In this document: piece after piece, positions 1-8,464 of the stretch
Layout: each line of letters opens with the position of its first letter
How positions within the stretch are numbered: position 1 is the stretch's first letter
DNA from: Muribaculaceae bacterium
GTDB lineage: Bacteria; Bacteroidota; Bacteroidia; Bacteroidales; Muribaculaceae
DNA: 43,986 bases
Direction: 5' to 3'
Assembly (NCBI GenBank): GCA_017405965.1
Contig: JAFQZK010000028.1
Coordinates: 1-43,986 of the forward strand
Position numbers and translations under genes: made by a program
The notes under the pieces: model-generated
Told to the model about the DNA's origin: nothing
Database searches by the model: none
Seen by the model: only the letters and a program-made list of their open reading frames with translations

Positions 1-57
1 CTTCCACCTTCCACCTCTCCACCATCCACCCTCCACCATCCACTCTCCACCATCCAC
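1..57. repeat. Degenerate heptamer tandem repeat
   Basis: About eight units of 7 nt (one of 8), of the form CATCCAC, CCTCCAC, TCTCCAC or CTTCCAC, run from the window edge up to the mdh terminator. The tract has no good ORF. It resembles in period, but not in sequence, the heptamer tracts at 11609, 36814 and 37909. Confidence 0.8.
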
Positions 58-84
58 AGCGTTTGCTGTAGGTGTTTCACGGAT

Positions 85-122
85 AAAAAACAAGCCTGGG
101 CACCGTCGATGGGCCCAGGCTT
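85..122 (-). terminator. Rho-independent terminator of mdh
   Basis: AAGCCTGGGC (92-101) pairs perfectly with GCCCAGGCTT (113-122). Read on the minus strand, the stem is followed by CTTGT and then six T (the A run at 85-90). It lies about 25 nt past the mdh stop. Confidence 0.85.
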
Positions 123-146
123 GATGTTCTGCGAAACCCTGTGTTT

Positions 147-1139
147 TTACAGGTTGGGATTGATCTTGTTCCACTCGCTGATGGGGGGCACGATGCCCAG
201 GTCAACCAGCTCGTCGCGCATCTTGCACAGGTGCTCGTAGCTGGCATCGAGGCGCTCGTTCTCGCTGGGCAGGCCCTGCGGAACCTTGTAGCTGGCACCG
301 TTCTCGTCGAGCGTAGTGTCCATCGCCATCATGATGTGGTTGTACTTGTCGTTGCACACATAGGTACCCACGGGGAAGCGGAACTTCTCACCGCCCATGA
401 CCGAACGGATCATCTCTACCGACAGGTAAGCCGGGCTCTGGAACGAGCTGCGGCCGCGCAGCTTGATGATGTTGGCGCCGCCCTTGGTCACGTCTTCCTT
501 CATCTGCTCCCATTTCTCCTCGGGGAATTCGGGAGTGCCGATGATGTCGGTCAACTTGCGGCCGTCGATTTCAACATGGCTGCCGAATACGGCCATCTGC
601 TCACCGTGACCGCCGTAGGTGGCGCAACCGGTGATTTCACTCTGCATCACACCAAACTTCTTGGCCAGCGCGCTCTGCAGACGGGTGGTGTCAAGAGCGG
701 CGAGGGTGGTCACCTGGCAGGGCTTCAAGCCGCTGTACAGCAGGGTTACCAGACCCGTCAAGTCGGCGGGGTTGAAGATGATGGTGACGTGCTTCACGTC
801 GGGGCAGTAGGTCTTGATGTCCTTGCCCAGGCCTTCGGCGATCTCGCAGTTGCCCTTGAGCAGGTCTTCGCGCGTCATGCCCTCTTTGCGGGGAGCACCG
901 CCGCTCGAGATGATATACTTGGCGTTGGTGAAAGCCTCTTTAGGATCGGTGGTGGCGGTGATCTTCACGTCGCCGAAGCCACTCTGGCGCATTTCCTCGG
1001 CCACGCCCTCGGGCGAGAACACGTCATACAGGCAGATGTCATTCGTCAAGCCCATCATCAGGGCGGTTTGTACCATGTTGGAACCGATCATGCCGGCAGC
1101 GCCGACGATGACCAATTTGTCATTTGTTAAAAATCCCAT
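147..1139 (-). CDS. mdh: Malate dehydrogenase
   Basis: NAD-dependent oxidation of malate to oxaloacetate (TCA cycle or reductive succinate branch), cytoplasmic. At 330 aa it has the LDH/MDH fold: a Rossmann motif GAAGMIG at about residues 13-19, the mobile loop GAPRKEGMTR near 81-90 with the arginines that mark malate rather than lactate specificity, FNPADLTG in the middle and the catalytic-histidine segment YGGHGEQM. It is slightly longer than the classical ~313-aa bacterial MDH, as seen in some Bacteroidales. The start is the ATG giving MGFLTNDKL, about 60 nt downstream of a Bacteroidota -7 box. It is monocistronic, with a strong terminator after the stop. The reaction is assigned from family motifs only. 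Confidence 0.9.
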   Translation of the reverse strand: MGFLTNDKLVIVGAAGMIGSNMVQTALMMGLTNDICLYDVFSPEGVAEEMRQSGFGDVKITATTDPKEAFTNAKYIISSGGAPRKEGMTREDLLKGNCEIAEGLGKDIKTYCPDVKHVTIIFNPADLTGLVTLLYSGLKPCQVTTLAALDTTRLQSALAKKFGVMQSEITGCATYGGHGEQMAVFGSHVEIDGRKLTDIIGTPEFPEEKWEQMKEDVTKGGANIIKLRGRSSFQSPAYLSVEMIRSVMGGEKFRFPVGTYVCNDKYNHIMMAMDTTLDENGASYKVPQGLPSENERLDASYEHLCKMRDELVDLGIVPPISEWNKINPNL

Positions 1140-1198
1140 GATTCGTATCTGTTATTAAAATTGTTAGTGCAAATTGTTACTTTGAAATTTTACCACTG

Positions 1199-1229
1199 CA
1201 AAAGTAGGCATTTTTAACCATAGTAACAA
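1199..1229 (-). promoter_or_regulatory. Promoter of mdh
   Basis: On the minus strand, TACTTTTG (complement of 1199-1206) fits the Bacteroidota -7 box TAnnTTTG. TTG (1227-1229) lies 20 nt upstream as a partial -33 box. Confidence 0.6.
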
Positions 1230-1297
1230 GCAAAATGAAAGTATTAATGATTAAATATTGTGAAATGAGCCTTGCACGGTAGCATTTTGACTCTTGA

Positions 1298-1329
1298 TTT
1301 GGCCGATTGACCGAAATGCATTACCTTTG
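1298..1329 (+). promoter_or_regulatory. Promoter of thiamin uptake genes
   Basis: TTTG (1298-1301), 20 nt, then TACCTTTG (1322-1329): a full Bacteroidota primary-sigma promoter placed just before the TPP riboswitch, so the transcript would begin near 1335. Confidence 0.75.
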
Positions 1330-1343
1330 CACCGCGATTCAAT

Positions 1344-1422
1344 GAGTTTGGGGTGCCCCAATAGGAGCTGAGAACATACCCATCGGATCTGATCCGGACA
1401 ATACCGGCGTAGAGAACAACTT
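1344..1422 (+). promoter_or_regulatory. TPP riboswitch (THI element)
   Basis: The segment carries the conserved thiamin-pyrophosphate aptamer blocks in order: GGGGTGCCCC (1350-1359), GCTGAGA (1367-1373), ATACCC (1377-1382), CTGATCCGG (1389-1397), then AATACCGGCGTAGAGA (1400-1415). The closing P1 pairing is AGTT with AACT. It lies between the promoter and the TonB receptor start, as expected for TPP-repressed thiamin transport genes in Bacteroidota. No clear terminator follows, so control is probably translational: the aptamer ends only about 15-20 nt before the start codon (inference). Confidence 0.9.
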
Positions 1423-1435
1423 ATTAATTAAAAAA

Positions 1436-3691
1436 ATGAAGAAGATCTTACTTGCGGTTGCCGTTTCGATGGCAGCCATTGCTGCGGCAGCACAGCCCGC
1501 AGCAACCGACACGGTGCCTACTGTCGCCTTGAGTGAACTGGAGGTGCTTGGTACCCGTGCCAGCGAAAACACTCCTGTTGCGTTTACTAACATTACCAGC
1601 AAGCAACTGGCTGCCGAGAACCACGGCCTGGACATTCCGTTCCTGCTGACGATGACTCCCAGTGTCATCACTACCAGCGACGCGGGTGCCGGCGTGGGCT
1701 ACACGTCGATGCGTGTGCGCGGCACGGATGCGACTCGCATCAATATCACGGTGAATGACATCCCGCTGAATGATGCCGAGAGCCATAGCATCTATTGGGT
1801 GAACACGCCTGACTTCGCTTCGTCGGTGCGCGACATCCAGGTGCAGCGTGGCGCGGGCACTTCGACCAACGGTTCGGGTGCATTCGGCGGCAGCGTGAAC
1901 ATGAGGACGCAGAGCTTTTCTCGTGACGCCTATGCCGAGGTGTCGGGCAGCTACGGCTCATTCAATACCAACAAGGAGACCCTGCGCGTGGGTACCGGTA
2001 TGTTGGGCGACCATTGGTCCATCGAGGCCCGCTTGTCTCACATCGGCAGCGACGGCTACCGTGACCGTGCCAGCAGTGAACTGGTGAGTTACTTTGGCCA
2101 GCTAGGTTACTTCAACGATAAGACGTCACTGCGCTTCATCACCTTTGGCGGCAAGGAAGACACCTACCACGCTTGGGACGGCATCAGCCGCGACGACCTG
2201 AAGGAAAACCGCACCTACAACCCCAACGGCGAGATTAAGCATGACGGCGAGGTAACGGGCTTCTATAAGGACCAGAAGGACATCTACCGTCAGACCCACT
2301 ACCAACTCATCTGGAACCAGTCTTTCAACCCCCTGTGGAAACTCAACGTGGCCCTGCACTACACCGATGGCTTCGGCTACTACCAGGAATACAAGAACGC
2401 CCGCACCCTCAAGGAATATGCCCTGGAGCCCGTGGTGACGGCCGACGGTACCAGCAAGAAGGCCAGCCTCGTGCGCAAGAAATGTGTGGACAGTGGCTTC
2501 GGCGGTGGCGTGTTCTCGTTGCAGTATAGCAATGACCGCTTGGCAGCCACCCTGGGCGGCGGCATCAACCGTTACAGCAACGACCACTATGGCCAGGTGA
2601 TCTGGGTGGAGAACTATACCGCCCCGCTGGACCCCGACCACGAGTATTACCGCAATAACGGCCGCAAGACCGACTTCAATATCTACATCAAGGCTAATTA
2701 CGTCATCACTGGCGGCCTGAGCGCCTATGCCGACTTGCAGTACCGCCATATCGGTTACCGCATCACAGGCAACAACGACAAGTGGGACTGGACCGCCGAT
2801 CCCGAACGTCTGCAGGCCCTTGACATCGACGAGCCCTTCAACTTCTTTAACCCCAAGACCGGTCTGAACTGGCAGATTGCCCCCAAGCATCGCGCCTATG
2901 TCTCGTTTGCCGTGGCCCAGAAGGAGCCCACACGCAACAACTATACCGACGGCCTGTTCCTGGAGCATCCCACGAGCGAGAAACTCTATGACACTGAGGC
3001 CGGTTACGAGTTCCGTTCGGGCCGTTACCTGTTCAGCGCCAACCTTTATTACATGAACTACAAGGACCAGCTCGTGCTCAACGGCAAGATTAACGAGATA
3101 GGCGAACTCATGGCCGAGAACGTGGACAAGAGCTACCGCATGGGCATCGAGTTGCTGGCAGGAATGCAGTTCACCGACTGGCTGCGCTGGGATGTGAACG
3201 CCACGCTGAGCCGCAACCGCATCAAGGACTATGTGGGCTATGTGAGCGACTATGACGCCGACACCTGGGACGACATGTGGACCCAGACCGCCGTCGAGAA
3301 GGGCTCTACCACTATCGCTTTCTCGCCCAGCATGACCTTGGGCAGCATGATCGCCCTGGACTACAAGGGCTTCACAGCCTCGCTGCACTCGCAATACGTG
3401 TCGCGCCAGTATCTTGACAATTTCGAGCGCAAAGAAGACTCCCTGGATCCCTATTTCGTGAACAATCTGGACTTGGCCTACACCTTCAAGCTGCCGAGCA
3501 TCCGCAGCATCACGGCGGGTGTGACCATCTACAACCTGTTCGACGAGAAGTACGAGACCAACGGCTACTCGCAGACGTGTGCCCTTTATCCCGGCGGCAG
3601 CAAGTCCAGCGGCTACAGCCTCTACAGCGACCCCCGTTTCTATCCCATGGCAGGCATCAACCTGCTTGGCCACATCACCCTCCGCTTCTAA
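1436..3691 (+). CDS. TonB-dependent outer-membrane receptor, probably for thiamin
   Basis: Outer-membrane active transporter of 751 aa. A signal peptide (MKKILLAVAVSMAAIAAAAQ) precedes a TonB-box-like start (VALSELEVLG), a plug domain (about 45-160, with RVRGTDATRINITVNDIPLND and RGAGTSTNGSGAFGGSVNM) and a long beta-barrel ending in a terminal phenylalanine (HITLRF). There is no N-terminal carboxypeptidase-like domain, so it is a vitamin/siderophore-type receptor rather than SusC. The substrate is assigned from the upstream TPP riboswitch and the downstream PnuC-family permease, the usual OMthi-PnuT pair of Bacteroidota. TPP should repress it. The thiamin pyrophosphokinase gene often found third in this operon is absent here. 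Confidence 0.9.
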   Translation: MKKILLAVAVSMAAIAAAAQPAATDTVPTVALSELEVLGTRASENTPVAFTNITSKQLAAENHGLDIPFLLTMTPSVITTSDAGAGVGYTSMRVRGTDATRINITVNDIPLNDAESHSIYWVNTPDFASSVRDIQVQRGAGTSTNGSGAFGGSVNMRTQSFSRDAYAEVSGSYGSFNTNKETLRVGTGMLGDHWSIEARLSHIGSDGYRDRASSELVSYFGQLGYFNDKTSLRFITFGGKEDTYHAWDGISRDDLKENRTYNPNGEIKHDGEVTGFYKDQKDIYRQTHYQLIWNQSFNPLWKLNVALHYTDGFGYYQEYKNARTLKEYALEPVVTADGTSKKASLVRKKCVDSGFGGGVFSLQYSNDRLAATLGGGINRYSNDHYGQVIWVENYTAPLDPDHEYYRNNGRKTDFNIYIKANYVITGGLSAYADLQYRHIGYRITGNNDKWDWTADPERLQALDIDEPFNFFNPKTGLNWQIAPKHRAYVSFAVAQKEPTRNNYTDGLFLEHPTSEKLYDTEAGYEFRSGRYLFSANLYYMNYKDQLVLNGKINEIGELMAENVDKSYRMGIELLAGMQFTDWLRWDVNATLSRNRIKDYVGYVSDYDADTWDDMWTQTAVEKGSTTIAFSPSMTLGSMIALDYKGFTASLHSQYVSRQYLDNFERKEDSLDPYFVNNLDLAYTFKLPSIRSITAGVTIYNLFDEKYETNGYSQTCALYPGGSKSSGYSLYSDPRFYPMAGINLLGHITLRF

Positions 3692-3711
3692 AGACTATCA
3701 CTTGAAACAAT

Positions 3712-3823
3712 GACCGCCTGCTTGCAGGCGGGAAATTAATCAAATTACATTTTTAAAATTGACGATACGATTGCTAAAATTTTTATTTATAATTTTGTTT
3801 AATTTCCCGTGCGTAGCACGGTC
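3712..3823. repeat. Small MITE/REP-like inverted-repeat element
   Basis: GACCG...CGGGAAATTAA (3712-3739) is mirrored by TTAATTTCCCG...CGGTC (3799-3823). Each end folds by itself: CCGCCTGC/GCAGGCGG on the left and CCGTGC/GCACGG on the right, around an AT-rich core. The 112-bp unit fills the gap between the receptor and the permease gene. The left hairpin lies just past the receptor stop. It could be a nonautonomous element or a processing/attenuation structure. Confidence 0.55.
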
Positions 3824-3837
3824 AAAAACGCAGGGAT

Positions 3838-4488
3838 ATGATGGATGTGATTACACAGTATTTCAGTGATTTCACTTGGGTCAAAGCCATCGACATGGCG
3901 GGCCTGGTGCTGGGGCTCATCTATTTGTGGCTTGAGTTCAAAGCAAGCATCTGGCTATGGCTGGTGAGCATCATCATGCCCATCGTGCACGGCTATCTGT
4001 ATTGGGCACGCGGCCTGTATGCCGACTTCGGCATGGAGGTCTATTACGTCCTTGCTGCCGTCTATGGCTATGCCATGTGGCGCTGGGCACGCCGAAGTTC
4101 CCGAAATAAAGATGTAGAGACGCAAAATTTTGCGTCTCCCACCGAAGGCGAGCTTCCCATCACCCGCTTCCCCTTGCGGCAGGTGCTGCCTGTGGCAATC
4201 GTGGGTTTAGCCTTGTGGGGCATCATCTATTGGATATTAATCACGTGGACCGACAGTAGCGTCCCCGTGTGCGACAGCTTCACCACGGCGCTGAGCATGG
4301 TCGCCCTGTGGGCACTGGCTCAGAAGTATGCCGAGCAGTGGCTCTTGTGGCTCGTCGTTGACCTGGTATGCACCGTCCTTTACATCTACAAGCAGATTCC
4401 ATTCACTGCGGCCCTCTATGGCTTCTACACCGTCATGGCAGTGCTGGGCTACCGGTCATGGTTAAGGAAGATGACCGCGAGCCATTAG
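3838..4488 (+). CDS. pnuT: PnuC-family vitamin transporter, probable thiamin permease PnuT
   Basis: Inner-membrane permease of 216 aa with about seven hydrophobic helices and the Trp-rich PnuC character (LIYLWLEFKASIWLWLVSIIMP, AAVYGYAMWRW, KQIPFTAALYGFYTVMAVLGYRSW). PnuC proteins move unphosphorylated vitamins by facilitated diffusion coupled to intracellular phosphorylation. Thiamin rather than nicotinamide riboside is inferred from the TPP riboswitch upstream. The start is ATG at 3838 (a second ATG follows at 3841). A 22-bp perfect palindrome lies in frame in the loop after helix 3 and adds about ten polar residues (KDVETQNFAS). Confidence 0.85.
   Translation: MMDVITQYFSDFTWVKAIDMAGLVLGLIYLWLEFKASIWLWLVSIIMPIVHGYLYWARGLYADFGMEVYYVLAAVYGYAMWRWARRSSRNKDVETQNFASPTEGELPITRFPLRQVLPVAIVGLALWGIIYWILITWTDSSVPVCDSFTTALSMVALWALAQKYAEQWLLWLVVDLVCTVLYIYKQIPFTAALYGFYTVMAVLGYRSWLRKMTASH
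4117..4138. repeat. Perfect 22-bp palindrome inside pnuT
   Basis: GAGACGCAAAATTTTGCGTCTC is fully self-complementary and preceded by GATGTA. It keeps the permease frame open. Its form is that of a dispersed palindromic repeat rather than transporter coding sequence. Confidence 0.75.
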
Positions 4489-4538
4489 TCTGTAACTGCG
4501 TGGTTAGGTTCTCAATACCGATTTTCCAAAAGAATTAC

Positions 4539-4569
4539 TTGGTGGTAAAGAAGAAAAACTGTAATTTTG
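4539..4569 (+). promoter_or_regulatory. Promoter of the BspA-like gene
   Basis: TTGG (4539-4542), 19 nt, TAATTTTG (4562-4569). It gives a 5' leader of about 95 nt before the ATG at 4670. Confidence 0.6.
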
Positions 4570-4669
4570 CGATGTGATAATTCAGAAGCCATCACAAACC
4601 GTTGAATGATACCAATCAACCACGCATAGATTAAAATAAATCAAATACTAACCAATAAATAATGAAGAG

Positions 4670-5821
4670 ATGAAAAAGTTTTTAATGTTATTCGTGTCAA
4701 TTGCGGCAATGCTGCCAGCCAGCATGTCGGCCTACGACTTTAAGGAAGGCGACATCTACTATAATGTGGATGGCAATGAAGCCGCGGTGACCTTTGAGAT
4801 CGAAGGGGTGGGCAGCTACAGTGGCGACGTTGTGATTCCCGAGACCGTAGTCCACAATGGTGTGGAGTATGCCGTTACGGCCATTGGTTATAAAGCTTTC
4901 TTAAATTGCTATAATTTGACCAGCATCGAGATTCCCAACTCGATTGACAGCATTAGCTCTCACGCATTCAGGAGTTGCGAGAAATTGCAGAGTGTCGTTA
5001 TTCCCAATTCTGTCGTCACCTTGTACCCATGCGCTTTCCACTCGTGTACTGGCCTGAAATCGGTAGTGATAGGAAATTCGGTTCGCGTGATTGACGAGTA
5101 TTGTTTCCAGTATTGCTATCAGTTGACCGACGTGGTGATCGGTTCATCAGTGGAATATTTGGAAATCAAGGCTTTCTATGATTGCTATTCATTGCGGGAT
5201 GTTACCTGCCTGGCTATGACACCTCCTGCAATGTATGAATGGTACAGTTTTTATGATTACAATTATGAGAATGTTACAGTACACGTGCCGGCCAGTGCGA
5301 TGGATGCCTATAAGGCGGATCAGTACTGGGGCATGTTTAATCAATATGTTAGTCTGACCATGGCTACGGGGTTGACCCTTGACAAGTCGTTGGTTTCTCT
5401 GAATGGCGGTGAGCAGGTGCAGCTAACGGCTACTATAGAACCCGCCGATGCCATTAGCGCAGTGGAATGGACTACCAGCAACAGCAACGTGGCTATCGTC
5501 AATTCCAATGGCATGGTGACGGCTGTGGGTGCCGGGGAAGCTGTGATTACAGCTGCAACTCTTGACGGCTCGGGCCTGACGGCACAATGCGTCGTGCTCG
5601 TTGGCCTAACTAGTATTAAGGAGATGAACGCTGCTGTGCGTATCTATGCCCAAGGCGAGGACATCGTGGTGGTGACCCCTGTCGAGATGCCTGTTGAGTT
5701 CATCATGACTAACGGCATGAGCCGCACTGTCACTGCCAAAGCTGGCGTGAACGTTTATCCTGCAGGGCACGGTATCCACATCGTGCGTGCTGCCGGTCAA
5801 GTGGCAAAACTCAAAATCTGA
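4670..5821 (+). CDS. Secreted BspA-type leucine-rich repeat protein with Big_2 domain
   Basis: Cell-surface or secreted protein of 383 aa. A signal peptide (MKKFLMLFVSIAAMLPASMSA) is followed by BspA/LRR_5 repeats at about residues 60-200 (recurring FxxCxxLTSIEIPNSIxSI units), a bacterial Ig-like Big_2 domain at about 225-310 (LDKSLVSLNGGEQVQLTATI ... WTTSNSNVAIVNSNGMVTAVGAGEAVITA) and a C-terminal module ending in HIVRAAGQVAKLKI, which resembles a T9SS sorting tail. No enzymatic residues are seen; LRR_5 proteins typically act in adhesion. Both ends are closely similar to those of the 732-aa protein at 18824, which has about 350 extra residues before the tail. Confidence 0.85.
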   Translation: MKKFLMLFVSIAAMLPASMSAYDFKEGDIYYNVDGNEAAVTFEIEGVGSYSGDVVIPETVVHNGVEYAVTAIGYKAFLNCYNLTSIEIPNSIDSISSHAFRSCEKLQSVVIPNSVVTLYPCAFHSCTGLKSVVIGNSVRVIDEYCFQYCYQLTDVVIGSSVEYLEIKAFYDCYSLRDVTCLAMTPPAMYEWYSFYDYNYENVTVHVPASAMDAYKADQYWGMFNQYVSLTMATGLTLDKSLVSLNGGEQVQLTATIEPADAISAVEWTTSNSNVAIVNSNGMVTAVGAGEAVITAATLDGSGLTAQCVVLVGLTSIKEMNAAVRIYAQGEDIVVVTPVEMPVEFIMTNGMSRTVTAKAGVNVYPAGHGIHIVRAAGQVAKLKI

Positions 5822-5846
5822 AAATACTGATTCATAATGAAACCCG

Positions 5847-5881
5847 TGGCGGAATTTGGCAAGTGCATGCTGATTCCGCCA
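5847..5881. terminator. Hairpin between converging genes
   Basis: TGGCGGAAT (5847-5855) pairs with ATTCCGCCA (5873-5881): a 9-bp stem with a 17-nt loop, just past the LRR gene and before the end of the converging helicase gene. There is no T tract, so terminator function is uncertain. Confidence 0.4.
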
Positions 5882-5950
5882 TCGGCATTTCAAGCGACTA
5901 ATATTCTTTGAGATTTAGGCAATACTGGCAACTCTGATGCAACAAACGTG

Positions 5951-7876
5951 TCAGAGTTGTCGTTGTTGTTTGATGGCTTGGATGTAGTCGTAGAGGCGCT
6001 TGTAGAACGGGTGGCGCGTCATCGTGGGGGCGTCGCCCAGGATGAAGAGTTTCATGCGGGCGCGCGTCATGGCCACATTCATGCGGCGCAGGTCGCGCAG
6101 GAAGCCGATTTGCCCCTTGTCGTTGGCGCGTACCAGCGAGATGATGATGACGTCGCGCTCCTGGCCTTGAAAACCGTCCACGGTGTTGATGGATATCAGG
6201 TGGCGGAAAGGTTTGAAAAAGGCGCGTTTCTTGATCAGGCGCTTGAGGTATTGCACCTGGGCACGGTAGGGCGAGATGATGCCCACGTCGATGCGGTCAT
6301 CGAGGATGCGCTGCTTGCCGATGCGCTGGAAATAAATCTGCAGCAGACTCAGGGTAAGGCTGGCCTCACCCTTGTTGACGCGTCCGAACGTCTCCCCGAT
6401 GAACTGTTCCCTGAAGTTGTCCTTCTCATCCTCGCCCAACTCGATCTCCGAGGTGTCGAACCACAGGATGGGCGCATCGCCCTCGTGGATGAGCCGATGG
6501 GCGACCTCGGGTGCCGACTTCATCTGGCCATGATAGAAATAGTCGCTGCTGAACTGCATGATTTCGTCGTTCATGCGGTATTGCACCTGCAGCAGCGAGA
6601 CACACTCGGGCTTGTTCTCCACGATGCGTTCCATCAGCGTTTTGCCCAGGCCGCCTTTCAGGGCCTCGAGGCTCTTGACCGTTGGCGGCAGTTGGCAGTG
6701 GTCTCCGGCCAAGATCACACGGCTGGCACGCCTGATGGGAATCCAGCAGGCCGCCTCGAGCGCCTGGGCGGCCTCGTCGATGAAGACGGTGCCGAACTTA
6801 TGGCCGTCGAGCAGTTTGTTGCCCGCCCCCACGAGGGTTGAGGCGATGACGCGCGCCTGACCGAAGATGTCGGCATTGATGCGCACCTCAAACTCGATGG
6901 CCTGCTCCTTGAGGCGCTCGATCTTCTGGTGGAAGCGCTCGCCGCTCTCGCGACGACGCCGCATCTCGCGTATGGTGCGCCGCAGCTGCCACAACTTGGG
7001 ATAGTCGGGGTGGTCGGCAAAGCGGTGCTCGTAGGTGAAACCGAGCATCTTGTCGTTGACGCGCGTGGGGTTGCCCAGTCGCAGGACCGGGATGCCGCAG
7101 TCCACCAGCTTCTCGCTGATCCAGTCCACGGCAGTATTGCTTTGGGCGCACACGAGCACCTGAGTTTCGCGCATGAGCGTCTCGTTGATGGCATCGACCA
7201 GTGTCGTTGTCTTGCCCGTACCGGGAGGGCCGTGCAGCACACGCACGTCCTTGGACCGCAGCACATCGTTGACGGCGCGCTCCTGGCTCGTGTTCAGCCA
7301 CGGGAACCGCATGGCGTCGAAGCTGAATGTCGCTGCCGGTTGGTGAGAGTAGAACAGGTCGCGCAGGTAGGCCAGGCGCGTGCCCTTGGCATTCATCACC
7401 CGGTCCATGGCATCGAACATGATGCGGAAGCTCGTCTCGTCGAAAAACAGCTGTACTCCCACGGGCGACGGGGCATTCTGCAACTCCAGCGTGTGCCCCT
7501 CGGGAATGGCGACGACCATGCGGTCGCCGTCAACATAGGAAATCGTCCCTGTAAAGTTGAAATAACGGATATGGCTTGCCTGCTTCAAGTCACCCTCGGC
7601 GGCATCGACGCTGAAGAACACCACCGGCTTGCCATACTCGAAGTTGTGGTCAATCTCCTCGTCGGCCTTGCGCGTCACCTCGATGCAGTACTGGTTGATC
7701 GAGTTGTAGTAGGTGCGGCCCATGTGCAGCGGGTACCAAGCGTCGCCACGTGTCACCTTGCGTGCCAGGCCCATAGTCTCGGTGTGAAGACGATAGGCCT
7801 CCTTCTCCTCCTGGTATTCCAGTTGGAGCAGGTGTCGTTGCTGTTGCAACTGCGCTATGGCCGACGTATTACTCAT
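5951..7876 (-). CDS. UPF1/IGHMBP2-like superfamily 1B helicase
   Basis: Cytoplasmic ATP-dependent DNA/RNA helicase of 641 aa. Motif I is GPPGTGKTTT (about 216-225), preceded by a Q-motif-like LNTSQERAV. Motif II is FIDEAAQ, motif III GDHCQLPPTV, motif IV VQYRMND, motif V VDGFQGQERDVII and motif VI VAMTRAR. The N-terminal ~190 residues hold a coiled stretch and a beta-barrel-like insert as in IGHMBP2/SMUBP-2 proteins. All catalytic motifs are intact. The gene stands alone; a TACCTTTG -7 box on the minus strand (complement of 7900-7907) lies just before the start. The cellular role of these helicases in Bacteroidota is not established. Confidence 0.9.
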   Translation of the reverse strand: MSNTSAIAQLQQQRHLLQLEYQEEKEAYRLHTETMGLARKVTRGDAWYPLHMGRTYYNSINQYCIEVTRKADEEIDHNFEYGKPVVFFSVDAAEGDLKQASHIRYFNFTGTISYVDGDRMVVAIPEGHTLELQNAPSPVGVQLFFDETSFRIMFDAMDRVMNAKGTRLAYLRDLFYSHQPAATFSFDAMRFPWLNTSQERAVNDVLRSKDVRVLHGPPGTGKTTTLVDAINETLMRETQVLVCAQSNTAVDWISEKLVDCGIPVLRLGNPTRVNDKMLGFTYEHRFADHPDYPKLWQLRRTIREMRRRRESGERFHQKIERLKEQAIEFEVRINADIFGQARVIASTLVGAGNKLLDGHKFGTVFIDEAAQALEAACWIPIRRASRVILAGDHCQLPPTVKSLEALKGGLGKTLMERIVENKPECVSLLQVQYRMNDEIMQFSSDYFYHGQMKSAPEVAHRLIHEGDAPILWFDTSEIELGEDEKDNFREQFIGETFGRVNKGEASLTLSLLQIYFQRIGKQRILDDRIDVGIISPYRAQVQYLKRLIKKRAFFKPFRHLISINTVDGFQGQERDVIIISLVRANDKGQIGFLRDLRRMNVAMTRARMKLFILGDAPTMTRHPFYKRLYDYIQAIKQQRQL

Positions 7877-7940
7877 CTACACATGATATTTTTCACCCAC
7901 AAAGGTACACATTTTTCTCACACCGAGGTTGAATAGTCGA

Positions 7941-8018
7941 TGTGTCGCCCCTGCGGGGCTAATTGTTATTGGTAATGCTCGTTGTTCACAGGGGTTCCGC
8001 TACGCTTCACCCCTGCCT
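7941..8018 (+). repeat. REP-like element, left copy
   Basis: Two hairpins in order: GCCCCTGCGGGGC, then AGGGG-ttccgctacgcttca-CCCCT, separated by a TAATTGTTATTGG-type spacer. The same architecture recurs at 8929-9007 (direct) and 8380-8463 (inverted), flanking the RAYT gene. Confidence 0.75.
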
Positions 8019-8020
8019 AT

Positions 8021-8386
8021 ACCCTTGTCGTCCCTTCGGGACTCTGGCCATGGTGTAGTTCGCCCGCTGGGGTGAAGCCCGTTAGGGCTGGTAAGGGTAT
8101 AGGCAGGGGGTGTACCCTTGTCGTCCCTTCGGGACTCTGGCCATGGCGTAGTCTTCCTGCTGGGGTGAAGCCCGTTAGGGCTGGTAAGGGTATAGGCAGG
8201 GTGCACCCTTGTCGTCCCTTCGGGACTCTGGCCATGGTGTAGTTCGCCCGCTGGGGTGAAGCCTGTTAGGGCTGGTAAGGGTATAGGCAGGGTGCACCCT
8301 TGTCGTCCCTACGGGACTCTGGCCATGGTGTAGTTCGCCCGCTGGGGTGAAGCCCGTTAGGGCTGGTAAGGGTATAGGCAGGGGTG
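8021..8386. repeat. Four tandem 91-93 bp palindromic repeats
   Basis: Near-identical units begin at 8021, 8114, 8205 and 8296, each starting ACCCTTGTCGTCCC and ending GTAAGGGTATAGGCAGGG. Each unit can fold: CCTGCCTATACCCTT pairs with AAGGGTATAGGCAGG, enclosing the smaller hairpins GTCCCTTCGGGAC and AGCCCGTTAGGGCT. Unit lengths of 91 and 93 are not a constant multiple of three, so the array is not a repeated protein. There are no unique spacers, so it is not CRISPR. Confidence 0.9.
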
Positions 8387-8463
8387 TAGTGAGGCGAAGC
8401 CGAACGAAACCCCTGTGATGTGTCATCACCCCACCCAATATTTAGCCCCGTAGGGGCGACAGT
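8380..8463 (-). repeat. REP-like element, inverted copy
   Basis: The reverse complement reads GTCGCCCCTACGGGGCTAA, a spacer, then AGGGG-tttcgttcggcttcgcctcactaca-CCCCT. This is the same two-hairpin layout as at 7941 and 8929. It ends one base before the RAYT stop codon. Confidence 0.7.
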
Positions 8464-8464
8464 A

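Noticed and set aside
5951-7876. Defence-island or phage helicase
   Set aside because: No neighbouring nuclease, restriction, or phage genes; it is a stand-alone UPF1/IGHMBP2-like helicase common in the phylum.
8021-8386. CRISPR array
   Set aside because: The 91-93 bp units abut directly; there are no unique spacers and no cas genes nearby.
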